From Candidatus Poribacteria bacterium (GTDB taxonomy: Bacteria > Poribacteria > WGA-4E > PCPOR2b), in assembly GCA_022826645.1 (NCBI GenBank), contig JAJDUM010000015.1:1-64000 (forward strand): a stretch of 64,000 nt of DNA, written 5' to 3'. Below, one piece after another: positions 35,650-45,637 of the stretch; positions within the stretch are counted from its first letter, which is position 1; every line of letters begins with the position of its first letter. The notes under the pieces are model-generated. The model was not told the DNA's origin and did not search any database. It saw only the letters and a list, made by a program, of their open reading frames with translations. The position numbers and the translations under genes are program-made.

Positions 35650-35870
35650 TGGATTATCCTTTCTATAATGAATTCTAAAAATAGATAGACACTTTCGCTC
35701 CGCATGTTTGGTAGGCGCTGTTCCCGATTTATCCCGATTCATCGGGGCACCGTGTGCCGTAACTCGGCGAGCAAGATTCGTGACTTGGTTCGCTCATCAT
35801 GTCTAAGTAATTCTAAAATCTACCATAATTCTAAACTTTACTATAATTGCTGGACGCTGGACACAAGCGG

Positions 35871-37631
35871 TCAATCTCTATCCCAAGGAAATACAAGCGT
35901 CGGTTGGTTGGCATAACGTTTCATCTTGAGAACAATCCGACTCCCCGCTCCGGGAGCCAGACGGACGGTGAAAGAGGATCTATCGATTGGCAAGGTCTTG
36001 TCATCGGCAGAAGCGCTGACTAGTTGGTGCTCGGCATAAGCGCCGCCCTGAACAATGACCGTTCGCTCTTCGACAGGGTTGATATTGACAAGCGAGAGCG
36101 TCGTTTCGTCGTCAGTTAGCTTTTCCACGAGTGCGGCAACATCCTCCGGCATCCCAGCCCGACGCCTTTCAGGATCGAAATAGCGTACCCGGCAGTGTAA
36201 GGGTTCGCCGAACCGTGGCGTGATACCACCGAGCATCAGTTCAATCAGATTGCTCCCCACCGCAGGATTGAACGCCAAAGTGTCGTCCGAAAGTCGCGTG
36301 TCCGGCGTTGTGGTGTCTTCATGCATCCCCCGCATCTTCCGGCGTAATGTGCCGAAGTCCCGTGTGAGCGCCTCTGTCGGGTAGTCCGGGTTATTGCCCT
36401 CCAAAAACCCGATCCAGCCGTCTGTAGGGAGCCACCTGAGGACGTCCCGATTCATCGACCAGTAGTAGACATCTAATGCGCCCTGATTATATGGCTGCGG
36501 CGTGTAGCCGTACCAACCATCGTCCCCATACATACTGGGGTACATCACCTGACCGTCGATTGTCTTCTGGTTTGAATTAACCGTCTCGATCATCTTACGC
36601 CACACATCGACGTAGCTCTGATCACCCGTAGCGAGCAGGGCATTGCCGAAGCCGGCGACCGCTCGCACATGGGCATTCCGGTCTGCCAATGCGCCCGTTT
36701 GTGGAACGACGACGGTGAATCCCCAGCCGTAACACCCACCATACCATTTGCCATCGCATTCTCCCCCTATTGTGCCATCCAAACCGATATTCGATGGGAT
36801 AATACCGCCGTTGGCAGCTGTCCGCTCCGCCCAAGCGTCAACGTATTCAAGCAGCCACGCCTTGTATTTCTCCTCGCCTGTGAGCATGTAGGCATTGATT
36901 CCAAGGGTTGTCGCAGCAAGATTCAATGGATGGTCGCCGACGATATCGGTATAGTCCTTGAAATGCGCCAACATCTCCTCGAAATTGCGCTCTCCATGCT
37001 TTGCGTCGAAACGTCCCTCGACTTCGATAGGATCGCCTGCCCAATCCAGCGCAGTCGCCTTGCGTAGGAGAGGTCCTCGACTGCCGTTGAACATACTGCG
37101 GATAATCTTGTGTTCGGAATCGTAGTTCGGAGCCTGTGGATCCTCGTTCATGTAGAGACCGGCGAAACGTCTCACCCGATTCTGAAAGGCGCGATCATAC
37201 GGATCCGACAGTCCCTGCAAATTAAAGACCGCAAGCCCCTCGCCATGATGGAACCAGTCGAACATGACTGAGAATTCCTTATAATACATCCCCTCGCGAG
37301 CAATAGGGACCTCCACAGTTTTTGCTTCCGTATATTGCAGCAGATGGCCCTCCCACCCCAATTTGTACATCTCTAAGATGCTATCAGAGGCACCGAGCGC
37401 GTGCAGGATGGGCCAACCTGTGAGGTTCTCGATGGCATCGTCCGGACCATCGTTCCCACCCCAGCGCGGAAGGCAGATCAGATAGCCGCGTTCATCGAAA
37501 TAGCGATCGAAAAATGCTTCACAGGCAAGCGTCTGGGCACGGATGAGTTCCAGTTCCAACAGTGCCCACGCTGGTGGTGGAAGGGGTGTATCTACCGAGA
37601 GGGTATTCCTATTCACATTTGGGATCGGCAT
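35871..37631 (-). CDS. Hypothetical protein, possible glycoside-active alpha/alpha fold
   Basis: A 586-aa protein of no family I can name with confidence. A possible helical-barrel fold is suggested by repeated Trp-rich stretches (WPILHALGAS, VMFDWFHHGEGLAVF, VDVWRKMIETVN), and a C-terminal beta segment starts near residue 490. AAGGAGATAAGTT precedes the ATG. The arrangement resembles proteins annotated as glycosidase- or lyase-like in environmental genomes. It has no signal peptide and is probably cytoplasmic. Confidence 0.7.
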   Translation of the reverse strand: MPIPNVNRNTLSVDTPLPPPAWALLELELIRAQTLACEAFFDRYFDERGYLICLPRWGGNDGPDDAIENLTGWPILHALGASDSILEMYKLGWEGHLLQYTEAKTVEVPIAREGMYYKEFSVMFDWFHHGEGLAVFNLQGLSDPYDRAFQNRVRRFAGLYMNEDPQAPNYDSEHKIIRSMFNGSRGPLLRKATALDWAGDPIEVEGRFDAKHGERNFEEMLAHFKDYTDIVGDHPLNLAATTLGINAYMLTGEEKYKAWLLEYVDAWAERTAANGGIIPSNIGLDGTIGGECDGKWYGGCYGWGFTVVVPQTGALADRNAHVRAVAGFGNALLATGDQSYVDVWRKMIETVNSNQKTIDGQVMYPSMYGDDGWYGYTPQPYNQGALDVYYWSMNRDVLRWLPTDGWIGFLEGNNPDYPTEALTRDFGTLRRKMRGMHEDTTTPDTRLSDDTLAFNPAVGSNLIELMLGGITPRFGEPLHCRVRYFDPERRRAGMPEDVAALVEKLTDDETTLSLVNINPVEERTVIVQGGAYAEHQLVSASADDKTLPIDRSSFTVRLAPGAGSRIVLKMKRYANQPTLVFPWDRD

Positions 37632-38586
37632 AACTTATCTCCTTAGTTGTGTCGGTTCATTGAACTAACGGGCGATATATTCTTTCGTAGGGGTTGGGTC
37701 TCCCAACCCGTCAGGCGAGGGGACCTCGCCCCTACGAGCTATCGAGGTTCTGTTGACATTAACAGTCCGTAGGTTGGGTTGAACGGTTAAACCGGAACCC
37801 CTCTCAAGTACAATAGAGGTATGGTCGTCTAGCAACGCCTGCTTATAGACAGACAGAGTGAAACCCAACGCAGTTTTTTCTTTGTACCGCAATCTGTTAG
37901 ATTGTGACCCCAACCTGCAAACTAACATTGTGCGCTACATTTGTCAGATTGCCTAAGAATTATAGGGCTTGCTGAATTAGGGCGTGTTGACATTTTGTTT
38001 TTGCTACCGCGAGAAACGCTAAATCAATGGAAAAGCTGCCAGAAACCGAGTTTTTTCTTCAAAACTCGGTTTCTTTACTCGACTTTTTCGGTCAGTGAAC
38101 CGATTTATGTCTCTCTATTATCTGGTTGCGATGAAATGTCAACAGAACCTCGTACATTGTCAGAAAAATGTAGCACAACCTGTATAAGGTTTCAGAACAT
38201 AAATCGGTAATTCTCTATGTTCCCCAAGCCCGGTAGGTGCGGTTTGTAACCGCACCGGACATCGCAATGAAGGTGCTTATCATAATTTATTTGACAGAAC
38301 CTAGCCACTTCAAAACGTCAACGCGCCCGCGCAACTTGGATTATAGAGTAGGACTTACGCAGTTGAACGTTCAAAACCTTGTAGTTCGGCGATTCGTCGG
38401 GATTCAAAGCAACAGCACCCAATTTCCAACGCCCGTTTCTTAATCCCGCCTGTCCCGATTCATCGGGGATTTATCGGGAATAAATCGGGTAACTACAATA
38501 GAGGGTCTATCAAGGGTTCGTAGGGAACAACGATCGTTGTTCCCTACTGAAGTGCGTAACTCCTAATAAAGCAGAAAAAGGACAAC
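37632..38586. repeat. Composite repeat tract, including second copies of two long repeats
   Basis: From left to right: an inverted REP pair (37687-37710 and 37714-37735, opposite orientation, 3 bases apart); a second copy (37745-37960) of the repeat at 307-500; an inverted copy of the 519-536 motif at 37979-37997; a second copy (38040-38300) of the 260-bp repeat at 6170-6431, including its hairpin and a GTAGGTGCGG palindrome at 38230-38257; and a perfect 28-bp palindrome at 38520-38547 (GGAACAACGATCGTTGTTCC core). No protein gene is supported. Confidence 0.8.
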
Positions 38587-38952
38587 TCAGGTATACTGAA
38601 TCCGGGGAATAATCGAAAGGTCAAATTCCCTGCACTCTCCACTCCGAACCGTCGCTAACATCTCCTGACAGCGAAGAATCCCCTCAATAAGTGATTTCAG
38701 CTCGACTCCCAGATGCTGGCTTCCAAAACCCTTGAGCTTGGCATGGGCTTTCGACCATTGGCTCTCCGCACCCGCATAATTTCGGTTCAAGAGATGAAAA
38801 CAACCAACGCTCAGTTGGAGCAGTCCTTGGTAGAAGGGGCGATCCGGTCCGACCTCGATCATCCATACATCCTCTAAAGTTTCGTGACACTCGAAGTAAT
38901 TACCATCGTTGAACTCTTGAATCCCTTTGTTGAGGACTGTCTGTTTGTTCAT
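38587..38952 (-). CDS. DUF309 domain-containing protein
   Basis: A 121-aa protein of the DUF309 family, small helical proteins of unknown function. The signature is FNDGNYFECHETLEDVWM and PFYQGLLQLSVGCFHLL. The start at 38952 matches the usual N-terminus of the family; the longer ORF upstream to 39099 runs through repeat sequence. There is no obvious operon partner. Confidence 0.85.
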   Translation of the reverse strand: MNKQTVLNKGIQEFNDGNYFECHETLEDVWMIEVGPDRPFYQGLLQLSVGCFHLLNRNYAGAESQWSKAHAKLKGFGSQHLGVELKSLIEGILRCQEMLATVRSGECREFDLSIIPRIQYT

Positions 38953-39308
38953 TGGCTCATCGGTATAATTATGGTGAACGATATAAATATGTAGACGTTC
39001 ACCAATAGTGCCCCTAGGATCATTTAGTTCTCCTGTAGGAGGGATCTCCGAATCCCGACATCTCACTGTAGGGGTGATCTCCCGGTTGCGCCTTTTCAAA
39101 CAAAATGGTTAAAAAGCCTAAAACTGAATAGCCCTAATAGTGCCCCTTATCGAAGCCTCATCAAGTCCCCCTGACAAGTGGTACATCCCGGTTTATCGGG
39201 GGCGGGATTTAGGGGGTTGGTTGTGTATCGAAAGTGTATAAGTAATTATAGAATTCACCATAATGAACTTTTGAACTTATGAACTAATGAACTCACTACC
39301 GGTGGAGT
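38953..39308. repeat. Intergenic repeats
   Basis: 39035-39059 matches 23620-23644 (GTAGGAGGGATCTCCGAATC type). 39068-39090 is a further GTAGGGGTGATC hairpin. 39163-39221 is the CCCCCTGA...AGGGGG repeat with nested ATCCCG hairpin and its usual tail. Confidence 0.7.
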
Positions 39309-40622
39309 CTACCTGAATTCCTCATCATGGTACACCTCTTCCAGACGGGTTGAACTAATGAATGCGAAGAACCCTACGCCCAACGCAATTGCAAAAGTAT
39401 ATTCATAACCAATCCATCGGATAAGCTGACCGGCAACCACCGGCATAAAACCGAAAGGGAATACCAAGGTGTTCATGAAACCGATATATGTGGGACGATT
39501 CAGCGGGGGCGCAATATTAATCATATATGTCATGAATCCGACCATCATGCCGCTCATTGAAGCCCCGCCCAGAACAAACGTCAGAAAATAACACGGCAAT
39601 TGCCACACAGGCGGAATGTACTGCACAAAAATCGCCACCAACGGTGCCGTGCAAGCGAGTAATGCTGTGCAGATCAGTATCCATCTGACGCCGTATTGCC
39701 CACTCATATAGCCCCATAGAATGTTCGACAAGACCCCACTGACAGCGCCAACTGCAAGGAACAGCCCAATCGTTGCATCCGAAATGCTCAGTTTATCCAG
39801 GGCATACGGTACATAGAAAGGCATACACATCCGTCCGACATTAACGAAGATTCGATACACAATGAACTGTCGATAATTCGAGTCTGTCCGAAGGAAGTGT
39901 GGTCCCTGCTTGATATGCTGCCAAAACGTCTTGCGTTCGGTCTGAACGGGTCGAATAGGTTCGCGGATCTTAAGAAAAACGAAGAGCGAAACCAGTGCCA
40001 TTACGGCAACGCCAAAGAACAGAAGCGCGTAGTTATTCGGGAAGACAAATCCAGAGGAATCACTCAAAATGTAACGTACCAGAAAACCGATGAATATGGT
40101 GAAAAATCCGCCGATGAAATTGCCCAAGCTGAAAAATCGGGCACGCCGTAGCGGTTCAATCGTCTTAGAAATAATATCCATATAAGCGACGGATGACGCA
40201 CCCATCGACGAAGTGCCCGCGAAATAGAGTAAGATAAAACTCGCAGCGAGTAAACCGTAATTCCGTGCACCGATCCACACCGTACACACCGCAGCGCCGA
40301 GCCACACAGCGGTGTGCACACCCATGCCGAGGATATAAAACGGCATCTTGCGGGGTTTGTGTTCCAGCAGGTTAGAGATCAGCAGCTGGGGCCACATCCA
40401 CCCCACTGACATTATTGAGCCAGTCAAGCCGACGAGGGTATTTGAAGCGGTCAGTTTATAGATAAAAGCCGAAAGAACCGTCGTGCTGTCCGATAGGGAA
40501 AAAGAGATTCGCCCAAATATACCTTGAAAAATGGCGACCCAAAAGTTGCGGTTCTGTTCTCGTGTCTTGTTCTCTTCCTCTTGGGGTTGTGGTTCTGGCA
40601 TATCCGTCGAAGCGGTTTTCAT
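39309..40622 (-). CDS. MFS transporter, copy A
   Basis: A 437-aa, 12-helix major facilitator superfamily protein. Features are FQGIFGRISFSLSDSTTVLS in helix 1, MSVGWMWPQLLISNLLEHKP, and the loop FLKIREPIRP between halves. It is about the same length as, and strongly similar to, the neighbouring copy B. The substrate is not known. No strong ribosome site is seen before the ATG. A run of polar, Pro/Glu-rich residues (MPEPQPQEEENKTRE) forms the N-terminal tail. Confidence 0.88.
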   Translation of the reverse strand: MKTASTDMPEPQPQEEENKTREQNRNFWVAIFQGIFGRISFSLSDSTTVLSAFIYKLTASNTLVGLTGSIMSVGWMWPQLLISNLLEHKPRKMPFYILGMGVHTAVWLGAAVCTVWIGARNYGLLAASFILLYFAGTSSMGASSVAYMDIISKTIEPLRRARFFSLGNFIGGFFTIFIGFLVRYILSDSSGFVFPNNYALLFFGVAVMALVSLFVFLKIREPIRPVQTERKTFWQHIKQGPHFLRTDSNYRQFIVYRIFVNVGRMCMPFYVPYALDKLSISDATIGLFLAVGAVSGVLSNILWGYMSGQYGVRWILICTALLACTAPLVAIFVQYIPPVWQLPCYFLTFVLGGASMSGMMVGFMTYMINIAPPLNRPTYIGFMNTLVFPFGFMPVVAGQLIRWIGYEYTFAIALGVGFFAFISSTRLEEVYHDEEFR

Positions 40623-40642
40623 AGGTAGTTTCAGCTTCCGTA

Positions 40643-41956
40643 TTAAGCCGTTTCCTCTTCATAATACACATCTTCTAACCGTGTTGCTATTAAAAATCCG
40701 AATATCCCCATTCCCACGGACATCAAGAAGACCCCTTCGTAACTAAGCACCCCAACCATTTTGCCGGCTAACACTGGCATGAAACCACACGGAAATAGTA
40801 TTGTGTTCATAAAACCGAGGTAGGTCGGACGGACTCTGGGTGGTGCGATATTGATCATATACGTCATGAAGCCCACCATCATACCGCTCATCGCTCCGCC
40901 GTTAAGAGCAAAAATTGACAGATAGACCGGCACCCGCCAAGCCGGCGACACGTACTGCACAGAAATAACGATTAATGGCGATGCCCAAGCCATGGCTGAT
41001 GTGAGAATCAGGATCCACCGTTCACCATATTTCTCGGCGGCGTAGATCCACAAAAAGTTCGAGATGACACCACTGGCCGCGCTGACAGCGATGAACAGCC
41101 CAATCGCTGATTCTGTAATCCCTAATTTGTCCAGTGCGTACGGAACGTAGAAGGGACCACACATTCCTGCCGCATGCCCGAAAATTCGGAAATACAGGAA
41201 CATTCGATAATTTCGATCTGTCCGAATAAATTGTGGTCCTTGCTTCAGGTGTTGCCAAAGGGTGCGGCGCTGGGACTTGACCGAGCTAACCGGTTCACGG
41301 ATCCTGAGAAAAATCGCGCACGCAGCGCCAACAGAGATCGCGCCACAGCCAAATAGGAGTGCGTAGTTACGTGGAAATGCTAATCCGAAATCATCGTCCA
41401 ACACGTGTCGGACCAGAAAACCGATGAAGAAACTACAGATCCCGCCCGTGATATTACGCAAGCTGAAAAACCGGGCGCGCCGATGCGGTCCTATCGCTTT
41501 GGAAATAATATCCATATACGGAATCGTCGAAATGCCCATCGACGAAGATCCGACAAAGTAAAAACAGAGAAGACAAGCAGCAAGCAGACCGAAGTCGCGA
41601 GGGCCGATTAGCAGCGTAGACAGAAAAATTGCGACCCATGCGAAAGTACGGATACCCATACCGAGCGCATAAAAAGGCATCTTGCGCGGACGATGTTCCA
41701 AGAGGTTCGAGATGAGCAGCTGGGGCCACATCCAGCCGGCGGTGCCGATTGAGCCGACCAAACCGACGAGGGTATTTGAGTTGGTGAGTCTATAAATGAA
41801 AGCGGAGAGAACAGTAGTGGAATCAGCAAAAGCGAAAGAAATTCGTATGAATGTGCCTTGAGCAACAGCTAATAAAAAGGTGCGTTTTTGTTCCTTGGCT
41901 TTATCGGTTCCTCCCGGAGACTCGGTCTCCGGTGCGTCAGTTGAGGCTGTTTCCAT
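40643..41956 (-). CDS. MFS transporter, copy B
   Basis: A 437-aa MFS permease, a tandem paralogue of copy A. The start at 41956 is chosen because the resulting N-terminus (METASTDAPETES) aligns with copy A (MKTASTDMPEPQ) and gives an identical length. The open frame to 42010 has no ribosome site. Shared motifs include MWPQLLISNLLEH and MMVGFMTYMINIAPP in both copies. The gap between stop of B and start of A is 20 bases, so both are likely one operon read from B to A. Confidence 0.88.
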   Translation of the reverse strand: METASTDAPETESPGGTDKAKEQKRTFLLAVAQGTFIRISFAFADSTTVLSAFIYRLTNSNTLVGLVGSIGTAGWMWPQLLISNLLEHRPRKMPFYALGMGIRTFAWVAIFLSTLLIGPRDFGLLAACLLCFYFVGSSSMGISTIPYMDIISKAIGPHRRARFFSLRNITGGICSFFIGFLVRHVLDDDFGLAFPRNYALLFGCGAISVGAACAIFLRIREPVSSVKSQRRTLWQHLKQGPQFIRTDRNYRMFLYFRIFGHAAGMCGPFYVPYALDKLGITESAIGLFIAVSAASGVISNFLWIYAAEKYGERWILILTSAMAWASPLIVISVQYVSPAWRVPVYLSIFALNGGAMSGMMVGFMTYMINIAPPRVRPTYLGFMNTILFPCGFMPVLAGKMVGVLSYEGVFLMSVGMGIFGFLIATRLEDVYYEEETA

Positions 41957-42135
41957 AGTGCGTTTGGCTTGCCTTAAAGCTCCACATTCGGAGGATGATT
42001 TGCAGTTCAAATAAATAGGAATGAATGCTCAGTGTCACTGTTGCACGACGTTCAGTTCCTGTGAGTGAATTCAAAATCTAAGGGTGCGGCTGACTGTCAG
42101 AAGCACCTTTGAACCAAACTTCATAAAATCGATTA

Positions 42136-42165
42136 TTGTCATCGTTGATCAACCTGTGATATTAT
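42136..42165 (+). promoter_or_regulatory. Candidate promoter upstream of the hydroxyacid dehydrogenase
   Basis: TTGTCA (42136-42141) and TATTAT (42160-42165) with an 18-base spacer, about 70 bases before the start codon. The match is moderate. Confidence 0.4.
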
Positions 42166-42235
42166 ACACCATGATAGGTCTTTTACGCACCATGTATTAT
42201 GTCACATTTCACAAAATCTTAGAAAGGAAACCGTG

Positions 42236-43183
42236 ATGTCTAAACCAAAAGTCTTAATTGCACACCGACCCGGACCAGAAGTTGAAGCTATGCTCGAAGA
42301 TGCCCCATCAGAACTCGAAATCCGCTTCTTGCCCGCAGGCGAAAAACTCGGAGACCATATCTCGGATATCGAAATCCTCTACGGCACCGTCAATGAATCA
42401 GATTTTCCCAAGGCGAAAGCGTTGCGTTGGATACAACAGCCCTTCGTCGGGGTTGAATGGGCGAGGTTTCCCGCCTTCAGAGACAGTGATGTCAGTCTAG
42501 TCAACAGCCGTATCCTGTACGGTCCCCAGATTGCCGAGCACGCCTTCGCGCTACTACTCTCGATGACCCGAGGTATTACAACCCAACTCGCTTTCATGAG
42601 GCACAAACACTGGGAATGGACCCCGTCCATCGAAATCGCAGGCATGACCATGTGTATTCTTGGGCTTGGTGGGATCGGTCGTGCCGTCGCCGTCAGAGCA
42701 AAAGCATTTGACTGCAAAGTGATTGCTGTCGATAAAGAACCTGTCGAGAAACCTGATACGGTAGATCAGCTCGGTCAGATGGATTCACTGGTAGATTTTC
42801 TATCCCAAACCGACATTCTGATGGTCTGCTGTCCAATCACGCCAGAGACACATAAACTCCTATCGCACGATCAGTTTAATGCGATGCCAGATGGGAGTTA
42901 TATCGTTAATGTCAGCCGCGGTAAGGTCGTTGACGAAGACGCGATGATTGCCGCGCTCGATAGTGGCAAGCTGGCTGGAGCAGGCTTGGACGTAACCTAC
43001 ACCGAACCGTATCCCGAAGACGGTCCACTATGGACAAAGCAAAATGTGATTTTGGCGTCTCACACCGCCGGTGGATCACAGAACATTGGTAAACGTGCCA
43101 TGGATCTGTTTATTGAGAACCTGCATCACGATGTTAACGGAGAACCGTTGGTCAATGTCGTGGATAAACAGAAGGGATACTAG
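42236..43183 (+). CDS. D-2-hydroxyacid dehydrogenase family protein
   Basis: A 315-aa NAD(P)-dependent dehydrogenase of the D-isomer-specific family. ILGLGGIGRAVAVRAKAFDC is the Rossmann motif (about residue 141). YIVNVSRGKVVDEDAM carries the Arg, and LDVTYTEPYPEDGPLW carries the Glu of the active-site triad. The His is in LASHTAGG (about 280). The start ATG at 42236 follows AAAGGAAA; a GTG one codon earlier is also possible. The substrate is a 2-hydroxy or 2-oxo acid, not identified. Confidence 0.92.
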   Translation: MSKPKVLIAHRPGPEVEAMLEDAPSELEIRFLPAGEKLGDHISDIEILYGTVNESDFPKAKALRWIQQPFVGVEWARFPAFRDSDVSLVNSRILYGPQIAEHAFALLLSMTRGITTQLAFMRHKHWEWTPSIEIAGMTMCILGLGGIGRAVAVRAKAFDCKVIAVDKEPVEKPDTVDQLGQMDSLVDFLSQTDILMVCCPITPETHKLLSHDQFNAMPDGSYIVNVSRGKVVDEDAMIAALDSGKLAGAGLDVTYTEPYPEDGPLWTKQNVILASHTAGGSQNIGKRAMDLFIENLHHDVNGEPLVNVVDKQKGY

Positions 43184-43567
43184 GGCTCTGTCGGATAAAT
43201 GCTAATGGTCCTGCTCGTTGTGGATTGACAAATCCACAACACCGCCGCAAGTCGGGCTTGGATATGGCTATCCAAGTCTCGGACTCTCGGAACGGAGCCG
43301 AGCAGGGAGTGACTTATCATAATTTATTTGACAGAGCACCAGTGTAAAGGAGTGCATCGTGATTAGGAAAATCTATCCGTTAGAACGATGCGTAATACGT
43401 GATACTTAATGCGTAAAGCGTAATACGCAATTCAAATTGACCCTTAAAGTCCCAGCGGGGCGACATGTATCTAAAATGCGTGATGCGTAATACGTAAAGG
43501 GGCAAAACGGTTTTTCTTACGCACTGCGTTTTACCTGTTATTTTTCAGTAATTTTAAAGGAGAATCC
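43184..43567. repeat. Intergenic repeats and low-complexity CGTAATACG tract
   Basis: An end fragment of the 260-bp repeat (CATAATTTATTTGACAGAGC) lies at 43315-43340. A short inverted repeat GTTGTGGATT...AATCCACAAC lies near 43218-43242. 43385-43500 is a low-complexity CGTAATACG/TGCGTAATACG tract, with the CCCAGCGGGGCGACATGT segment shared with the start of the window. Confidence 0.6.
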
Positions 43568-44611
43568 ATGAACCAAGAGGGGCAAGATATCGTTGTTCAA
43601 CCAGAACCGCTGCATAAGTTTGCAGTCGCGCTCTACCAGAAAGCCGGAGTTTCTCAAGAACACGCCGAACTGATGGCAGATCTCCAAGTCGAAACCGATC
43701 TGCGGAGTGTCCACTCACACGGTACTCGCATGATACCCTGGTACGTCCGCAGCATCCTCGACGGAGCGATGAATCCCAATCCTGATATTCGCGTTGTTCA
43801 GGAAGGTCCCGGCTTCGCTGTCATCGACGGAGATAACGGTTTAGGTCACCCACCGAGCACCTTGGCAATGCAGATGGCAATCGAAAAAGCCCGTTCCGCA
43901 GGCATTGCTGCGGCAGGAGTACGCAATGCGGGTCATTTTGGTGCCGCCGCATGTTACACGATGATGGCAGTCGAAGCCAAGATGATCGGTTTCTCAACCA
44001 CAAACACAGGCGGCCCCTCTGTTGGTGCGCCGGGGGCGGCGGAACCTGTGATTGCAAATAACCCACTCAGCTATGCCCTTCCCGCCGGTGAGGAACGGCC
44101 CATCGTGTTGGACATGGCGTGTGGTGCGTCGTCGTGGGGAAAGGTTCGCACACTGCAAATGTACGGTATGCCAATTCCGCCGGGATGGCTACTGACCACC
44201 GATGGAAAACCGACTGAGGATCCGAACGAGGGAACGATACTTACGCCAGCGGGCGGACCGAGAGGATACGGATTAGGGTTGATCATGGGTATTTTAGCCG
44301 GACCTTTGGTAGGTGGTTTGATGGCATGTGAGAAAGTTGGTGACGCCGTCTCGGAACACTTCTTCATCGCAATCAATGTGGCAAGTTTTACAGATTATGA
44401 TGAATACGCCGCCTCAATCGATCAGGGGATCCGCACAATTCAGGGGGCAAAACCTGTCGAAGGGGTAGATCAGGTGTATCTGCCCGGCGAGATAGAGTGG
44501 CGGAAACGCGAAGCATGGGTCGATAGTGGTGTTCCGCTTCACATTGATCATCTGCGGGATCTGGCAAATCTTGCTGAGGAATTAAAAGTCGATATCTGTT
44601 GGGAATGGTAA
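43568..44611 (+). CDS. Malate/L-lactate dehydrogenase family oxidoreductase
   Basis: A 347-aa member of the Ldh2 family (malate/L-sulfolactate/ureidoglycolate-type dehydrogenases), which is unrelated to Rossmann lactate dehydrogenases. Family motifs are SVHSHGTRMIPWYV, GHPPSTLAMQ, GVRNAGHFGAAACYTMMAVE (catalytic His), ANNPLSYALPAG and RGYGLGLIMGILAGPLVGG. AAAGGAG precedes the ATG. The probable reaction is NAD-dependent oxidation of a 2-hydroxy acid. The substrate is not evident. Confidence 0.92.
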   Translation: MNQEGQDIVVQPEPLHKFAVALYQKAGVSQEHAELMADLQVETDLRSVHSHGTRMIPWYVRSILDGAMNPNPDIRVVQEGPGFAVIDGDNGLGHPPSTLAMQMAIEKARSAGIAAAGVRNAGHFGAAACYTMMAVEAKMIGFSTTNTGGPSVGAPGAAEPVIANNPLSYALPAGEERPIVLDMACGASSWGKVRTLQMYGMPIPPGWLLTTDGKPTEDPNEGTILTPAGGPRGYGLGLIMGILAGPLVGGLMACEKVGDAVSEHFFIAINVASFTDYDEYAASIDQGIRTIQGAKPVEGVDQVYLPGEIEWRKREAWVDSGVPLHIDHLRDLANLAEELKVDICWEW

Positions 44612-44644
44612 GAAGAACGTTGTTCGCTTACTTTCGATTACGCC

Positions 44645-45415
44645 CTACCACCGCCACTCTTTGGGACGCCACAGATGCTCTTCTTGGACCCCCAACTCCT
44701 CCAAAATCGGCTCCAGTTCCGATAATTCTCCCAGCTCTTCCGCTTTATGGGCGTCGCTACCAATAAGCAGCTTCACTTCCCGTTCCAAGCACAACTGGTA
44801 AAACTCGGTTAAGTGGCGCTGGTTGTACCGGATAAACTTCGGACTAATCTCAATAGCAATCTCACGCTGAGAGGCGAGGTCTAACTGATGGATCAGCCGT
44901 TTCTGATCAATGTGTCGCATCATCTCGCTTCCAAATGCAGATACCTCCTCGTTCGATAAACGAAAGACATTTGGTGTCAGAACAAATGGATGCGCGATAG
45001 CATCGGTCAATGGACAAGCGATTGCAGCTTCGAACATATACAGTTCATGGTTCGCAACCCTTTTCGGATTGCCGAGATCTGAGGGGAGTGCCACCCCGCG
45101 CAGATGATAATGGTTTGGCGCCATTAGTACATAATCAAAGTATGATGCTAGCTGGATATTGATGGAGGCCACCCGGTACTCTAAGATATGTGATTCGACG
45201 CCAAAGTGAATAGGAATTGGTGACTCACATTTCTGGACAATCTTTCTGACCGCCTCAATGTTTTTGGCTTTATAGCCGTATGCATAATCGTGATCCGTGA
45301 CGCCAATTTCCTTCACGCCGCGCTCTTGTTGGACCTTGATGATCTTTTCTAAATCGAAATCCCTCGCTGCACATGGAGAAAGTCTCGTATGTATGTGATA
45401 ATCGCAGTTGAACAT
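44645..45415 (-). CDS. PHP domain phosphoesterase (histidinol phosphatase-like)
   Basis: A 256-aa PHP-domain protein. The metal-binding HxH is in YHIHTRLSPC near the N-terminus, followed by GVTDHDYAYG, a Glu in FGVESHI, and SDAHKAEELGEL near the end. PHP proteins cleave phosphomonoesters or act in histidine biosynthesis (HisK type) or on RNA ends. Length is typical. AAGGAG lies upstream. Confidence 0.88.
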   Translation of the reverse strand: MFNCDYHIHTRLSPCAARDFDLEKIIKVQQERGVKEIGVTDHDYAYGYKAKNIEAVRKIVQKCESPIPIHFGVESHILEYRVASINIQLASYFDYVLMAPNHYHLRGVALPSDLGNPKRVANHELYMFEAAIACPLTDAIAHPFVLTPNVFRLSNEEVSAFGSEMMRHIDQKRLIHQLDLASQREIAIEISPKFIRYNQRHLTEFYQLCLEREVKLLIGSDAHKAEELGELSELEPILEELGVQEEHLWRPKEWRW

Positions 45416-45637
45416 GCTTTCTGCTCCTTATAATGAAGACAACCCCTACACGTCGGATAATTAAAGTATGATTGCAAACAGTTATATATTAAATCTAACG
45501 TCAGAATTGCCGTATCGTTCCGATATTATGACAGATACCGAAAATGATTGCAAGCAAAAAAATAGAAGGAAGAAATAGCCTCTGGAACGCCTCCATTCTG
45601 GCGAATCCCCTCCTCCTTACCTTTTATGTCTCCTGCT

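Noticed and set aside
38040..38210. A possible small protein inside the 260-bp repeat.
   Set aside because: The ORF is not conserved between the two repeat copies and contains the terminator hairpin.
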